Shown in pieces: positions 1 through 10,919 of a DNA stretch of 64,000 nucleotides. The stretch comes from Patiria pectinifera (lineage: Eukaryota > Echinodermata > Asteroidea > Valvatida > Asterinidae): assembly GCA_029964075.1 (NCBI GenBank), contig CM057135.1, positions 21,974,863-22,038,862 of the forward strand, read 5' to 3'. Positions within the stretch are counted from its first letter, which is position 1; each line of letters opens with the position of its first letter. The notes under the pieces are model-generated. The model made no database searches. It was not told the DNA's origin and worked only from the letters and a program-made list of their open reading frames with translations. Position numbers and translations under genes: made by a program.

Positions 1-21
1 ACTCGAGTCATTACAACTCTG
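1..21. mobile_element. Terminus of a second hAT element (rest lies outside the window)
   Basis: The first 21 bases match the last 21 bases of the complete hAT element at 25375-30286, ending in the same ACAACTCTG terminus preceded by CTCGAGTCATT. The next 8 bases, CCTCATCC, would be this copy's target duplication, but the other side is not in the window. The sequence that follows is the 3' part of a Ty3/gypsy pol gene, so this copy also sits inside a retroelement. The match is seen directly; the boundary follows from the complete copy. Confidence 0.75.
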
Positions 22-314
22 CCTCATCCCCATCGTCGTCGGCACTACCAACCTCATCCAGCCAGTCCATGGAAACTCCACCTCAGGTCCGTCTCCCACA
101 AAGACCACAGAGAACGCGAAGACCTCCAGATCGGTTGTCCTATGATTTTCTTGGACAAACTAAGCAGCACAGAGTTCCCATAGAAAAAAACAATAGAAGA
201 ACTCTACCAGTCCAAATTACTGTCTGGAAGGAGGTTGTGGGCGAGGTGGAAAAGTCCAAAATTGGCAGAGACCAGGAAAAAGGTCGGTATGAGATTTATG
301 CTTCGCCATATTGA
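22..314 (+). pseudogene. Ty3/gypsy pol C-terminal tail (5' part outside window)
   Basis: An open frame continues from the hAT boundary (codons in phase with the ATG at 69) and ends at a stop at 312-314. It starts with a Ser/Pro-rich stretch, then a basic segment with RRPPDRLSYDFLG. This resembles the end of the complete gypsy pol at 39435-43316, which also has a Ser/Pro-rich tail followed by a basic GRPPDRYQF segment. This is the variable tail after integrase, so no catalytic domain is present. The hAT insertion separates it from the rest of the gene. About 380 bp of noncoding sequence lies between the stop and the LTR. The assignment rests on tail composition and on the hairpin, polypurine tract and LTR that follow. 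Confidence 0.6.
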
Positions 315-659
315 TTAATTAATGATTTGATTTGATTAAGAATATGTTGTATTAATTTTCCTGACATTTTAGGAAAAGTATCTCTTGTGTTAACAGCATT
401 TGTTGCTAAGTTTGATCAGCAAAACTGACTGTTTATCCGTGTTGTGTAAGTAAGAGATAATCGATTTTGTGTACTTGCTATATTCTTTTGTTGGAATATT
501 TCCCTCCTTATTCTGTGTATTATCAAACCAGGCGCCGGAATGATTTGCATGTAGTTTTGAGGAGTTTAGTACATAATATGCTTCAGTGCATGTTTTCTTT
601 CTCGATTATTATTGTATAATTAATGTAAGGTTACTTCTGTAAATATTTGTAAATAATTG

Positions 660-696
660 AAATGGCGAGGACGCCATTTTTCAACAGAGGGGAGAA
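660..696 (+). promoter_or_regulatory. Hairpin plus polypurine tract before 3' LTR
   Basis: AAATGGCG (660-667) and CGCCATTT (672-679) form a perfect 8-bp stem around an AGGA loop. A purine run, AGAGGGGAGAA, follows and ends directly at the TG of the LTR. The purine run is the expected primer for plus-strand DNA synthesis. The hairpin recurs before two other gypsy LTRs in this window. Confidence 0.6.
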
Positions 697-947
697 TGTC
701 ACAGGCGTAAAAAGTATCCCCCCTTATTATTTTTTTGATTCACCCCGCAAACCTTTATTCTGATTCAAAGCATCGTCTTGAATATTCATTCATTGACCAA
801 TCACTTTCGCCGTTACCACAATAGAGATTCGGAATACGGGGCGCGGCCCGCGTTAGCGCCATTCCAATGCTAACCGGAGCCGAGGGAACACGTTGTCCTA
901 AACTGAGCTTCCCTTTCCCGTATTTTCATCTTTCAGTGAGTGTGACA
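697..947 (+). repeat. Short gypsy LTR (251 bp)
   Basis: The segment begins TGTCAC right after the polypurine tract and ends GTGACA, giving matching inverted termini. A CCAAT-like motif lies in its first half. AATAAA follows at the right boundary (948 onward), so the true end could lie some bases further on. Only one copy is visible because the 5' part of the element is outside the window. The left edge is well supported; the right edge is inferred from the inverted terminus. Confidence 0.5.
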
Positions 948-2040
948 ATAAATCACCACGTCAGAACTGAGAAGCCGAGTCCTCTTCCCCTTTATTATTG
1001 ACTCTAATAATACCAAGGGTCACATAAATACACAAAGAAGTCGAAAGAATTATTTCCAAAACCAATTTTTGTACGAGCATGCAGTGTGTGTTTAATGCAA
1101 AATGTACAGAGCATTTAAAATCCAAATTTTCCCTGGGCCCATTAGTTCTCGAATACCCCAATGGTTAAAATTTGAATATTTTTTTTTAAACAGCTAGGCA
1201 GCAAAGGTTGAGAGTGGTCCATTGGGATTTGTAGAGGCCGGCCAGACTCCCCCGCCCCGTTCTAAATTCCACTTATGGATAATGGTAAACATACAATTTC
1301 ATGTTTACCACATTTCTCATATGTCATTTGTAATAGGTTAGTATGTACCTGCTAACATAACAGATGATGATTGGGGCTCCGCATCACACTTTCTTGATTG
1401 ATTGAGTGTTGAATCTGCTCTTGCTCTTGGAGCTGTACGAATGGTCTTAATGAACTTAACATTATTTTTGACTGCTTTGATGTGGTTTGTGACCTTTCAA
1501 CCTGAAGAGCTAGTGCCACTTAACCCTCACCCTCAATGGTATTTTGGTAAGAAACCCTGCCAATTAGTTGCAGCATCATGCAACACTTGTCTAAGTGACA
1601 AGCCTGCCAAGTGGAGCAAGATCTATCACGCCAAAAGTCTCTAGGCCAAACTACCTCAGGGTTTGTCATCACCCAGTGCAGCTGGATACAACTGTTGCAT
1701 TGTAACCGTTGCATTGTTCTATAGGACTGCCGGTAGCTCTCATTGTCTCAGAAGCTGGCCATTGATTATTGATGAAATGGTGTTGGTAGCTGATACATCA
1801 AAGTGTTCCAGTTCTTTTCCACGTGATGCAGTGTGTTGCGTCTGTTAGGATGAGGGTTAATGTTAAAAACAGCATATCCCACATCACGGCGGTAAACAAT
1901 TATTTTGCTATCACTTGCCAATAACTAAAAATATGATTCGAAAAGTTGAACAAAGACATTGACTGCAGAGGGCTAAAACCTGTGATATTCGGATCCATAC
2001 TAAAAAATTGCCAACGCTTAGACGGGTGCATACCTATGTT
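948..2040. other. Unassigned intergenic sequence
   Basis: No convincing gene was found. An open stretch around 1402-1644 on the plus strand contains a donor-like GTAAGA after TATTTTG at 1546, but I found no matching exon and no recognisable domain. The rest is low-information AT-rich sequence. Confidence 0.4.
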
Positions 2041-2048
2041 CCCCAATA

Positions 2049-2110
2049 CCGATGTTCCCCAAAATCCCTACCAATATAACCCTAACCCTAAGGATTTGGG
2101 GGAACATCGG
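2049..2110. repeat. Inverted repeat with telomere-like loop
   Basis: CCGATGTTCCCC-AAATCC at 2049-2067 is repeated in reverse complement at 2092-2110 with one mismatch. The loop between the arms contains CCCTAACCCTAA, two telomere-like units. Further GATGTTCCCC-like copies flank both arms. This could be a small foldback element remnant. Confidence 0.5.
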
Positions 2111-2406
2111 TAGTGGGGAACATCGGGTAGATCCCCTATTAGACTCTTCAATGTTTTTGAAAACAATGTATACATGTTCATTTATTACAGAATGGGTATA
2201 ATAGTGTGATAGAGGAGCTACACTACACATTTATAAGAGCTCCCTCACTCTCGTATTCAATGAATAAAAGTGCTTTAATTTTGTTCCTATACCTCGTCCA
2301 TGCTCAGTTGATATTCAGTCCAGTATTTTTGTGTGTGCGATTATATCAGGCATGAGGTGATTTGATGCAAACATAAAATTAAATATGATTTATACTGTAC
2401 CATACT

Positions 2407-2542
2407 CTACTGCTTGATGGGCCTCTTGTGGGGTTTGCCATATTGGCATGACCTTATGACCCCATCATCAATGTCATGAATCTTCCAAAGCAACCTTCTG
2501 CTTTCTGTCAGATGTCTTGCTCGTTTCTTAAGATCATCAGAC
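2407..2542 (-). CDS. Putative terminal coding exon, unknown protein
   Basis: On the minus strand a pyrimidine-rich TTGGTTTCTAG acceptor precedes a 136-base open segment ending in TAG at 2409-2407. It encodes a basic peptide starting SDDLKKRARHLTESRR and ending KPHKRPIKQ. A minus-strand AATAAA lies about 225 bases downstream (2178-2183), consistent with a last exon and 3' UTR. No upstream partner exon was identified, and I recognise no family. It may be a host gene 3' end or part of a transposon gene. Confidence 0.35.
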
Positions 2543-2643
2543 CTAGAAACCAAGTTAGTCCGTGAGCAGATTATCAAAGTTGTAATGCTCAGCTAGCGTT
2601 ATTATTGAAATGATTATTCCTTGGTTTATTTGCATGTAGTAGT

Positions 2644-2720
2644 TGAGGCAATATGCAAAGAGACTGAGCAGAAGCTCCATCTAGACATGACAGCATTCAA
2701 AGTGGATGAAACAATGACAG
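2644..2720 (+). CDS. Possible internal exon
   Basis: A 77-base plus-strand segment lies between an AG acceptor (TGTAGTAG) and a GT donor (ACAG/GTACCG). Its open frame contains CKETEQKLHLDMTAFKVDE. The adjacent MITE insertion would lie a few bases into the downstream intron. There is no partner exon and no known domain, and the opposite orientation of the neighbouring exon makes one gene unlikely. Confidence 0.25.
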
Positions 2721-2731
2721 GTACCGTATGT

Positions 2732-3395
2732 TATTTCGTCACCGACACCACGAAGTAACACCCATTTACATACCAGTAAAACTAGCAATCGGAGAAAACG
2801 GCAACTAAAGTTGAACGCCTTCTAAAACAACACTGCGCGTCAAAACGACAGAGTATTTTCAGTTGGGTTTCTCGTTGTGGACACTTGATGAATTGAATTC
2901 ATTAAATCTGCTGGTTTTTTTTCACTCGCTTGTGTATTAAATAAACAAGAAATAAGAGAAAAAAGATGAGTTTTAGTTCGTGAAACCGAAAAAGCTGCGA
3001 AACTGTTAATTTTCGTTTTTACGTAAACACTCTTCAATGTATTTAACACAAGGAAAGTGCAACTTCAGGTCAGCGCACGCGCGCTCATACAACTTGTTAC
3101 AAGAAGAGTGTTACTTCGTGAAAACGTTTTTGCTCACTTATGAGCAGAGCGCGCGCCATGCATTGCAATGGAAAATGGAACTTGAGTGTTACTTCGTGAA
3201 AACGAAAATTGTCACTTTTGCGCAAAAGTTGCCATGGATACTTAGCGTAATTATTAAAGTAAAGCTCTTGAAGCTTTGAAACTTCGTGCAATGGTAGGCC
3301 TTGATGAATAATGTTTAAAAATCCAAAACACTGAAAATCCAAAAAAATATGGTTTAACACGGTAGAGTGTTACTTCGTGGTGTCGGTGACGAAAT
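2732..3395. mobile_element. 664-bp MITE with TTCGTG-core repeats
   Basis: Terminal inverted repeats of about 28 bp (ATTTCGTCACCGACACCACG...) begin and end the element. GTATGT occurs immediately outside both ends (2726-2731 and 3396-3401) and is a candidate 6-bp target duplication. Inside are further copies of a TTACTTCGTGAAAACG-like motif in both orientations, near 2971, 3108, 3185 and 3278. No transposase frame is present, so it is non-autonomous. Related motifs occur at 14840-15590 and 21863-22335. Confidence 0.75.
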
Positions 3396-3401
3396 GTATG
3401 T

Positions 3402-4640
3402 AGTGTGCAGTCGCAATCATGGGTGCTTTGTATGATGACAAACAATTTGAAAAAGAATGATGCGGTCTAGTGCATTTAGAAAAAAACAGGGTCTGACCTA
3501 GAACAAATTGCAATACAGTTTATTTTAAAGCTATCACGCTATGGAAATATCACTAAAAAAAAATAATTTCATCAGAAGAGTCGAAAAGTTCCTTTTTTTT
3601 GCTACTAATCTTTCATCATACGTAAACAGTCGTTGGGAGGGCGTCATTTTCTTTTGCGTTCAATACCTGTCAAAAATTCCGTTCACGTCACGTATGAAAC
3701 TGTGTGTGACATTTTGATACGCAAACGTGTTCAAACGAATCTGAAAATTTCGCGAGAAATAGACATCTGAAAAAAACCCAGCACTTTCTGATAAGCCTAC
3801 AAAGAGGGCGAGTATGCTTATAAAAGCAACAACAAACTACAAACTAAGCTCCAATGTGAAAATGTCTTTATCTACGGAGGTACTCCAAAAAATTAGCCAC
3901 ATTTATGGGGCTAATTTAAGCTTAAATACACAATTGTTTAATAACATGCACATATGCACCTCTGTTGACTGAACAAGGAGGTCAATGGCTGAATACACAC
4001 GTCTTTGTTACTCTAGCTCGGCCCTGACCCGACGCGGTGGAACAAGACAGAGAAGTATAAATATACTTGCTGAAGAGGCATCCCATCTTACCAAAAAAAA
4101 ATAATAAACATGTCTTAGGATTATACATAGTAGCATGCTGGTAGCGAAGATTTACACAAACAGAGAGGAGTCGGTGCAGACAATCATGATCAGGTGTGAA
4201 ATCTCAGCTTTAAAGTTGATTTTAGATAATTTGGTTCTGGGTTTCAGCTTGTTTTCAACTTTTTCCATCACTTGCTGTTTACAAAAGAATTGGAGATTTC
4301 CAAAGTTACAGCCTTTTTATACCCTTTCCAGCTGTTTTAATCTATTTGTATTAGTGGTCACTCATCCCTGCATGATGCAGTCAAGCGCAATTAAAACTAC
4401 ATAACCAAGGGGCAGGAGAATAAAGACATTATTTTCCACACGGATCAAATGAGCAACTTTAATGTCACAAAACTGAAATTGAAGTTAATGGCTAATCGAT
4501 TTCAATTCACGTAGCCGATGCAATTAGCAACCACTTAGCACGATATGGTAACAAGAGAACATGACCCTATGACTTACGGACTTTATATCCCTTTTTTTCT
4601 AAGAACTCTAAGGGGGGGGGGGCAGGTGCAATATACACAG
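3402..4640. other. Unassigned AT-rich sequence
   Basis: No splice-supported exons, recognisable domains or clear inverted repeats were seen. A poly-G run lies at about 4612-4621. Confidence 0.4.
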
Positions 4641-4904
4641 TTAAGCGTGCTCGTACAAATGGGAGGAAAGAACATCGCCGGGAGAGAACACCTCTGCAGA
4701 CTCAATAGCCACGTTGATCAGGTTATTGTAGCCGGCCGCATTCGGACGGCGGGCGAGGGAAGCCATCTACTGGGAGCGCTCGGCCTCGGAGAGGGTAGTG
4801 TGATGAGACAGGAAACCGGAAAAAGACCCGGGAGTGGAGGGCAGCTTGTTGGGGCCGTCTTCTTTGGAAGGGTAGAGAGCGTGATCCCAAATTAAGTAAC
4901 ATTG
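4641..4904 (-). pseudogene. Coding-like remnant with one in-frame stop
   Basis: A minus-strand frame reads through about 88 codons, with one TAG at 4769-4767, to a TAA at 4643-4641. The segment before the stop includes YPSKEDGPNKLPSTPG and HHTTLSEAERSQ. The segment after it includes ARRPNAAGYNNLINVAIES. GC content is higher than in the surroundings, as expected for former coding DNA. I do not recognise the protein. A second minus-strand open segment at 5939-5782 (SDTALSPPSSLPDIKPVLPL) has similar character and could belong to the same former gene. Confidence 0.35.
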
Positions 4905-5105
4905 AGGGAAAAAAATAAAATTCCTTCAACACCCTCAAAAGTTGTTTTATTTCACTAAGAAAGGATCATATGTTTCATACCATATGTTGTAGCGGAACCG
5001 TTCATATCGGCGCGCTAGGCTCACTGCAGTTTAGTTGGTTGGTAGGCCGACTTCTGTCCGTTGTACAGCGCGCGAGCTGTGTGGCTGGTTGGTACCTGGC
5101 GCAGG

Positions 5106-5113
5106 TATATAAG
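5106..5113 (+). promoter_or_regulatory. Candidate TATA box (TATATAAG)
   Basis: TATATAAG sits in a GC-rich context with a pyrimidine-rich initiator-like CACTCGCTCTCA about 25-30 bases downstream. It could be a core promoter of a solo LTR or small element. No downstream gene was identified. Confidence 0.3.
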
Positions 5114-5379
5114 CGCGTGTGTCGCGCACACTCGCTCTCATATATTGATATTTTCTGTGTCATAATTAATACATTCCAACCTATTTATAAAAAGTAATAT
5201 TTTTAATTAGGGCATAACCATTAACCATAATTAATCAACCATTCTCCATTAACCCCCTTCTATCAAAATCTATGTACTTACATGGTGGTGATATTGTATG
5301 TCCATCAATTAGGACTTACTCATTCATTTAGGGTAAAATATTTCATGAAGTTTTGTTTTTTCAAAAAGACTCACATTTC

Positions 5380-5786
5380 CGTCCATCCCTCACACAGAAA
5401 TAATGTGCGTCCCTCACACTTAATTCAACTCAAGTGTCAGTGATTTAAAATCTTGTCAGTTGAGGAGTTTGAACATTAATGTTTTGATTTATATTAACCA
5501 AAGTTAAGAATGTTTCCAAGTTTCAATAATAAATACAAATCTGTAGAGTTAGGTGAAGGTAGTCATTTTTATTGATGTCCGTCCCTCACGCCCTAAAATC
5601 TTCTTTAACAAAAAAACCTCAAAATAGATTTATTGAAAATGATATGTGGCCAACTTACGCTGGTGTCAGGGCAAAACAAACACTTTTTTTTTTTACTGAG
5701 AATAAGTATTCAAGAAATCTATGGCAGAGCAATAATATTGATGCATTGATGTATGTCTCTCACGTGAGGGACGGATTTGGATTACG
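5380..5786. repeat. MITE-like repeat with CGTCCCTCAC motifs
   Basis: The motif CGTCCCTCAC or a close variant occurs near 5383, 5408 and 5580 on the plus strand and in reverse complement (GTGAGGGACG) at 5765-5774. Outward-facing copies at both ends suggest a short inverted-repeat element. The exact termini and target duplication are not clear. Confidence 0.4.
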
Positions 5787-5939
5787 CTCTAGAACACAAT
5801 TCGATAACGGAAGGGTCGGTGATGGACTCCTCAATCACGAGAGGAAGCACCGGCTTGATGTCCGGGAGAGAAGACGGGGGAGACAAAGCCGTGTCCGATA
5901 CGTCGCAGGACCACAACTGGTAGTGATATCGAACCTCGG

Positions 5940-6616
5940 TTGAGGTTACCGGAGCGAAGGTCTGATAGTCCGAAGGTTCTTTAGTTCGAAGGTCCGATAG
6001 TCCGAATGCACAAAATTTCCATAAGAGGGGGTTCGTTAGTCCGAAAATGAAATAAGGTTCGTTAATCCGAACATTTAAAATTTGATGCAATAGTCCAAAG
6101 GTTCATTAATCCGAAGGTTCAATAGTCCGAAGGTTTATTTATCCGAAGGTCCGGTAGCCCGAATTTAGAATAAGGTTAACCAGTCAGAAGGTTCGATAGT
6201 CCGAAACGAAAATAAGGTTCCATAGTCCGAAGGTTCATTATTCCGAATTGACAATAATATTCGATAGTCCGAAAAGACTATAAGGTCCGATAGTCCGAAT
6301 CGACAATAAGGTCAGATAGTCCGAATCAACGGTTTAAGGTAGGATATTCCGAAGGGTCATACTGAAGAACAGTATTTCCCATTCGGACTATCGAACCTTA
6401 TTGTCATTTCGGACTATCGAACCCTATCGTCTATTCGGACAATCGAACCTTCAGATTAATTAACCTTATTCTATTTTCGGACTAACACTAATGGGCCCTT
6501 TGGACTATCGAACCTTCGGACTAGTGAACGTTCGGACTAACAAACCGTTGGACTGATGACCCTTCGAACCAAAGAACCTTCGGACTATCGAACCTTTGGA
6601 CTATTGGGCTGTAACC
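5940..6616. mobile_element. Foldback element, copy 1 (677 bp, 5-bp TSD)
   Basis: The left half consists of many imperfect direct copies of a GGTTCGATAGTCCGAA unit. The right half has the same unit inverted (TTCGGACTATCGAACC), so the whole element can fold on itself. CTCGG flanks it at 5935-5939 and 6617-6621. The right terminus, read inward, is GGTTACAGCCC. It has no coding capacity. A related copy at 11486-12015 interrupts a gypsy pol gene. Confidence 0.8.
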
Positions 6617-6621
6617 CTCGG

Positions 6622-8770
6622 CACACGCACGCCACAACTGGACCGTCGCTGAATTAATCTTTATTCACGACTTTTATGAACAAACTTACTCTCAAACCGG
6701 TCTATAACAACTACCTCCTACAGCTATGGAAATTATTTCAATAATGAATCTCACCTGAAAAGACATTTTCTAACTCCGAGATCCCCACTCCCGGAGAAGT
6801 GGTACTACGTCCTCCATGCTTTCTCAAAACGCTGACGATTCTGCTCATGCAGTTGTTGGTTAAATTTGCACAAGTCCCGCGTTCGTTTAACCAATTTTCA
6901 GACGAAGTATTATGAACGCTTCCCAACTATGAGGCACTTATGGAATTTTTACCCAGTAAATGAGCACAGTCCATTTATGCACAACTTATGAACTTAAATG
7001 CACCCTATTCTGTGGACACTTATAATTCTCAATTTTGGTCACTCTAAAACTTTACCCAACATATAAAAACAACCAGAAAACGAGCCAATATCTACCAACA
7101 ATTGTAACACATAATTCGCCCAGCAACTCGAGTGCCCATTTTTTTTTTTTTTTGTACAGTGTAGTGAATGTAAATAGCGCCTAACCATGCGCCACGTATA
7201 CACGTCAAGAAAGACGCGGCCAAACTTCTACATTAGCAGCGCCCCAAAATACACGAGCTCAATGGTCCACAATTCCGCGCCGAATGCACAAGACTAGTGA
7301 AATGACAACACGCCTAACGAGTTGATCCACGCACTAGCAGTACACATAAAAAATACAAGGCGTGAATGTTGATCTAAAGTAAACTTATTTTCGTTAAAAT
7401 ACTATGGAAGCATATCCTGTCCTAGTTAAAGCTTTTTTTTTACCTATAAAATTTTGGTTATGTCTATATTCAAATTTACACTGATCATTAACCAATTGAT
7501 AAATTAACTACCGGTTGTATCAAACTTTTTAAGAATCTTCCCGAATCGCTCCAACCATCTTCATGGCAGAACCGACGTCTTATGATGGCTTTTAGAGCTT
7601 AACACTTAGCCCGTGACTTTAGTTGTATTCTAGGGGCTAGACGTCGTTGTGGTTTGATACGCGATAGCCCGGTGCGAGATTTGCATATTCCTATGCCACA
7701 GACACATGTGGTGACTTCCAAAATAGTTTTATTGTGCTCTCTGACCTTGAAAACATGGGTTTAGACACCTAGTTTGTTCAGTTATCTGCAATATTGGCTG
7801 AGATATAATTAAAAATAGATTTTTTCGGTAATGGCGGCACTAATTTGCATAAAAACAATACGTGGGACATTTTTTGAATTTTTTAACATAGCAAATCGTT
7901 TTCTACGCATTTTTTTTCTGACCTAGACACGTTGATTAGAAATTGATTTCCGAGGGTGCACGATACCCCCCTTTTCCGACTAAACTACTAGTGATCTGTC
8001 CCAACTGATCTTTGCACGAAGTTTTTGGACAACATTTTCGGCACTTCTTAATCCGATTTTTCAAGCAGTTTATTTTGGAAAAGTCTGAAATTTGAGCACA
8101 TGCATTGTATGCATCATCAGTTCTGAAAAATTCATTGTGTTTTGACCAGCATTGCTAAATTCGGTTTTCGAACTTTTTCACATCTGGACTGCTGCCCTCG
8201 GAGTTGCTCATTTCACAGACAGGATTCAGACTTCGATGGTTTCTACTTTTACTGGGGTTTTATTCCGCACATAGACATTTTTCACTGTCTATTCCAGTAA
8301 ATTGAAGGAGCATCACTGCAGATGTTCTATACTATTTTTTGAGACGCGAAACAATCGACTTCTGCTATACTGCGATTGTTGGAGTCGAACATTACGTTGT
8401 TTTTGCTTATTTACATGCTTGCGTGCCCATTTTTCACATTTTAGCTAAAAACGCACAATGAAAACTAGCTGCCAGAATTTATGTCATGAAAATGGTTACC
8501 CATTTGCGCTACATAGCCCCACACGGAACCTGAATGGTCCCCATTCACTTAGGCTGAAAACTAACAAATTGGTTAAAAGGTAAGTGATGAAAGCAGCAAT
8601 TAGTTTGTGATTAAACAATTCAGCAATTCTTTAAAAACATTGACTCTATAGCTAATTTTGCAGAATTACCAGAGTCTGTTGATCCTCAACGAGAACACTT
8701 AAAACAATAAATTCGTCAACAATTATTATTGAATTAACAGTAAGAGATAGACGAACTTGAAGACCTGCTC
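6622..8770. other. Noncoding sequence with a diverged repeat
   Basis: No genes were recognised. A segment near 8440-8515 (AGCTAAAAACGC..., TCATGAAAATG..., TTGCGCTACA) matches 17240-17335 in the same order with moderate divergence. The context AATTCCGCGCCG is also shared (near 7270 and 17140). Both are probably copies of an old dispersed repeat whose limits I cannot set. Confidence 0.4.
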
Positions 8771-8777
8771 TTTGGAA

Positions 8778-9422
8778 CTACTTGCTACCGGCTTCGTATA
8801 CCCAGGGCTGCGTCACTTCGGAAATGTTATCGCCGTTGCGGAAATTGGTATTGGCGTCGACCTCTGTCACCTTTGTCAGGCCATTGTCAATGGCGATATT
8901 GAGCAGCGATGATTTACTCTTGGTGACCTCCTCTTCTTTGTCTGAGTCCTCGCTCGACTCATTTGACGAAGCCGATGTTGTAGGCAAACTTTCCTGTTGA
9001 AGTTGACTTTTCAGCCAGGCTAGGGGTTTCCCGCTTACTGGTGCCACAACCGGGCTGGGTGTCTTGTTGTGTGTGGGTAGCTCCTCAACGGTTGCTGGTG
9101 GAAAGGACAGTGATGCAGCTGGCGAGATCACCACCTCCTCAGCTTCTGGGATATCCATCTCATCTAGACACTGCATGGTGTAGACTGAGGAAATGCAATA
9201 TGCACTGCTTCTCGTGGTGTGGGTGGAACAGTAGCTGGAGCAATTACCGTCTCCGGGGGATAGCTCGCCGTTGCTGCAGGTCTTGCCCTGGGGCTGTTGG
9301 ACATCTCTCTGCTCCATCCAAAGGTGACTGTGTGGTGGTGGCCCCTGAGGGATGCTTGAGAAATTGAGGTCATCCATGTGTTGAGGATGTAGCCTTTGTA
9401 ATGTCTGCGCAGGTTGTCCCAC
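8778..9422 (-). CDS. 214-codon frame downstream of gypsy integrase
   Basis: This uninterrupted minus-strand frame starts MGQPAQTLQRLHPQHMDD and ends PWVYEAGSK. It contains a Pro-rich middle and a Ser/Asp/Glu-rich stretch (SSNESSEDSDKEEE). It lies just downstream of the post-integrase segment of the decayed gypsy pol. It may be the low-complexity pol tail or a separate small frame, because other gypsy copies here also have Ser/Pro/acidic tails. No catalytic motif or zinc finger is visible. It is strange that it stays open while the rest of the element is broken; low-complexity composition may explain this. Confidence 0.45.
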   Translation of the reverse strand: MGQPAQTLQRLHPQHMDDLNFSSIPQGPPPHSHLWMEQRDVQQPQGKTCSNGELSPGDGNCSSYCSTHTTRSSAYCISSVYTMQCLDEMDIPEAEEVVISPAASLSFPPATVEELPTHNKTPSPVVAPVSGKPLAWLKSQLQQESLPTTSASSNESSEDSDKEEEVTKSKSSLLNIAIDNGLTKVTEVDANTNFRNGDNISEVTQPWVYEAGSK

Positions 9423-9569
9423 CGTTTAGACTAAAATTCACATCTTTGGCAGTCAACTCTCATTCCTGACTCATATCTGCACTAAATAGATCTGTCTTGG
9501 GGAGGGATTTCTATCTGCTCTTTACTGATTTCTTCATGCTCTCTTATTAGGCTTTCGTGCCTAGGTTCA

Positions 9570-10839
9570 GTCCAATTTTAAATTTTGTTTTTACTCTTTT
9601 GAAGTCGGAACACTCTATCCGAGAGTCTATCTACTATTATATACGGGCCCTGCCAACGACTTTCTAGCTTTGAACAGCCTCCCTTCCTCTTAGCTGGGTA
9701 ATAAACCCAACAAAATCTCCTTAGTTCAGAGGTTTGTCAGACACATTTCGGTCGTAACCTCGCTTCTGTTTTCTCATACTGGATTTAACGTGAGCACTCG
9801 TTAGTCTCGATTGTAACTCTTCTCTGCAATCCAACTCGCCACTTGGAGGGTGTTCAAATTGAACAGTCATAAGATCAATCGCAAAGCCGTTTCCCTGCCA
9901 ACATTATCATGTTGGGTGTCTTCCCCTGCTTTCCTGCGGGGTCGATCGATATGCAAATGTTGCTTATGACAACTGCAAATCCCAATCCTTTTCAGCCTGT
10001 AAGGCTCTATCATGGTTGCAATCATGCTTATGAGGGTTCGATTGAACCTCTCTATCGGTCCATCGGATTTTTGATTAAAGGGTGTGGTTCGTGTTTTGTG
10101 TATACCGGGTGTTCGGCACACTTCACCAAATACGTTTGCTTGAAAGTTTCTTCCTTAATCAGATTGCCCATATCGGCAACTCAATTGTCTGACAAGGACC
10201 TTGGCAAATGTCTGTGCTGTTGTGTCCACAAGTAGATATGCATCGATCCACATTGTAAAATAATCGCTCACTACCAGTATCCAACGATTTCCATCGTCGG
10301 TAGTTAGTAGCGGCCCGAGTATGTCCAGTGCTACCCTTTCCATTGGATAGCCAACTGAAACCTGCTGTAACAGTGCTTTGTTCAGCTTAGGTGGTGATTT
10401 TCTTTTTGCGCATCGTTCACACTTCCTGAGGAAGGACATCTGCGAGCATGCCACACCAATAGTAGCGACACTTTACTCTGGCCAATGTCCGCTTAAACCC
10501 AAGGTGTCCGCTTGTTTTTCCTGCATGAAGTTCTTCCGTCACTGCTTTGCGTAGCGACTCAGGAAGTACAAATTTCCATTTCAGCTCCTTGCCATCATCA
10601 GATTCCCACCTGGTGTACAGTACATTATTGTTGATTAGTAACTGACCCCAGTGGCGCCAAAATGTCTTGATGGAAATTGACTTCCCAGAAACGGTGTTCC
10701 ATTCAGGCCTTTCTGTTGAATGCATTTTGGCCTGGATTACCCAAGAAGTGGAGGAATCCTGTAGTTGGGTCTGCGTTATGGCTTCATTGGTTATTTCTGG
10801 CTGTACCTTTGTTACCACTGGAACCACACTCACGTGCAC
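9570..10839 (-). pseudogene. Gypsy integrase region, broken
   Basis: Read on the minus strand, an HHCC-type zinc region comes first (HAGKTSGHLGFKRTLARVKC near 10510, with the cysteine pair near 10420). The integrase core follows with an ALDILGP motif near 10320, then IERFNRTL near 10045, which carries the catalytic Glu. A post-integrase segment with LESRWQGPYIIVDRLSD at about 9675-9620 matches the conserved region after gypsy integrases. Frame breaks near 10450, 10150 and 9870 separate these parts. The DNA-integration role is known for the family; this copy cannot make an intact enzyme. Confidence 0.75.
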
Positions 10840-10919
10840 TGTTGTTTCTGACCCATTATCTAGATTTCTTCCGCATTACCTACATGGTTGCCTAGATAGG
10901 CCGTCCGCATTGGGATTTT

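Noticed and set aside
2086..2097. Interstitial telomere tract
   Set aside because: Only two CCCTAA units are present, too few to claim a telomere-derived tract.
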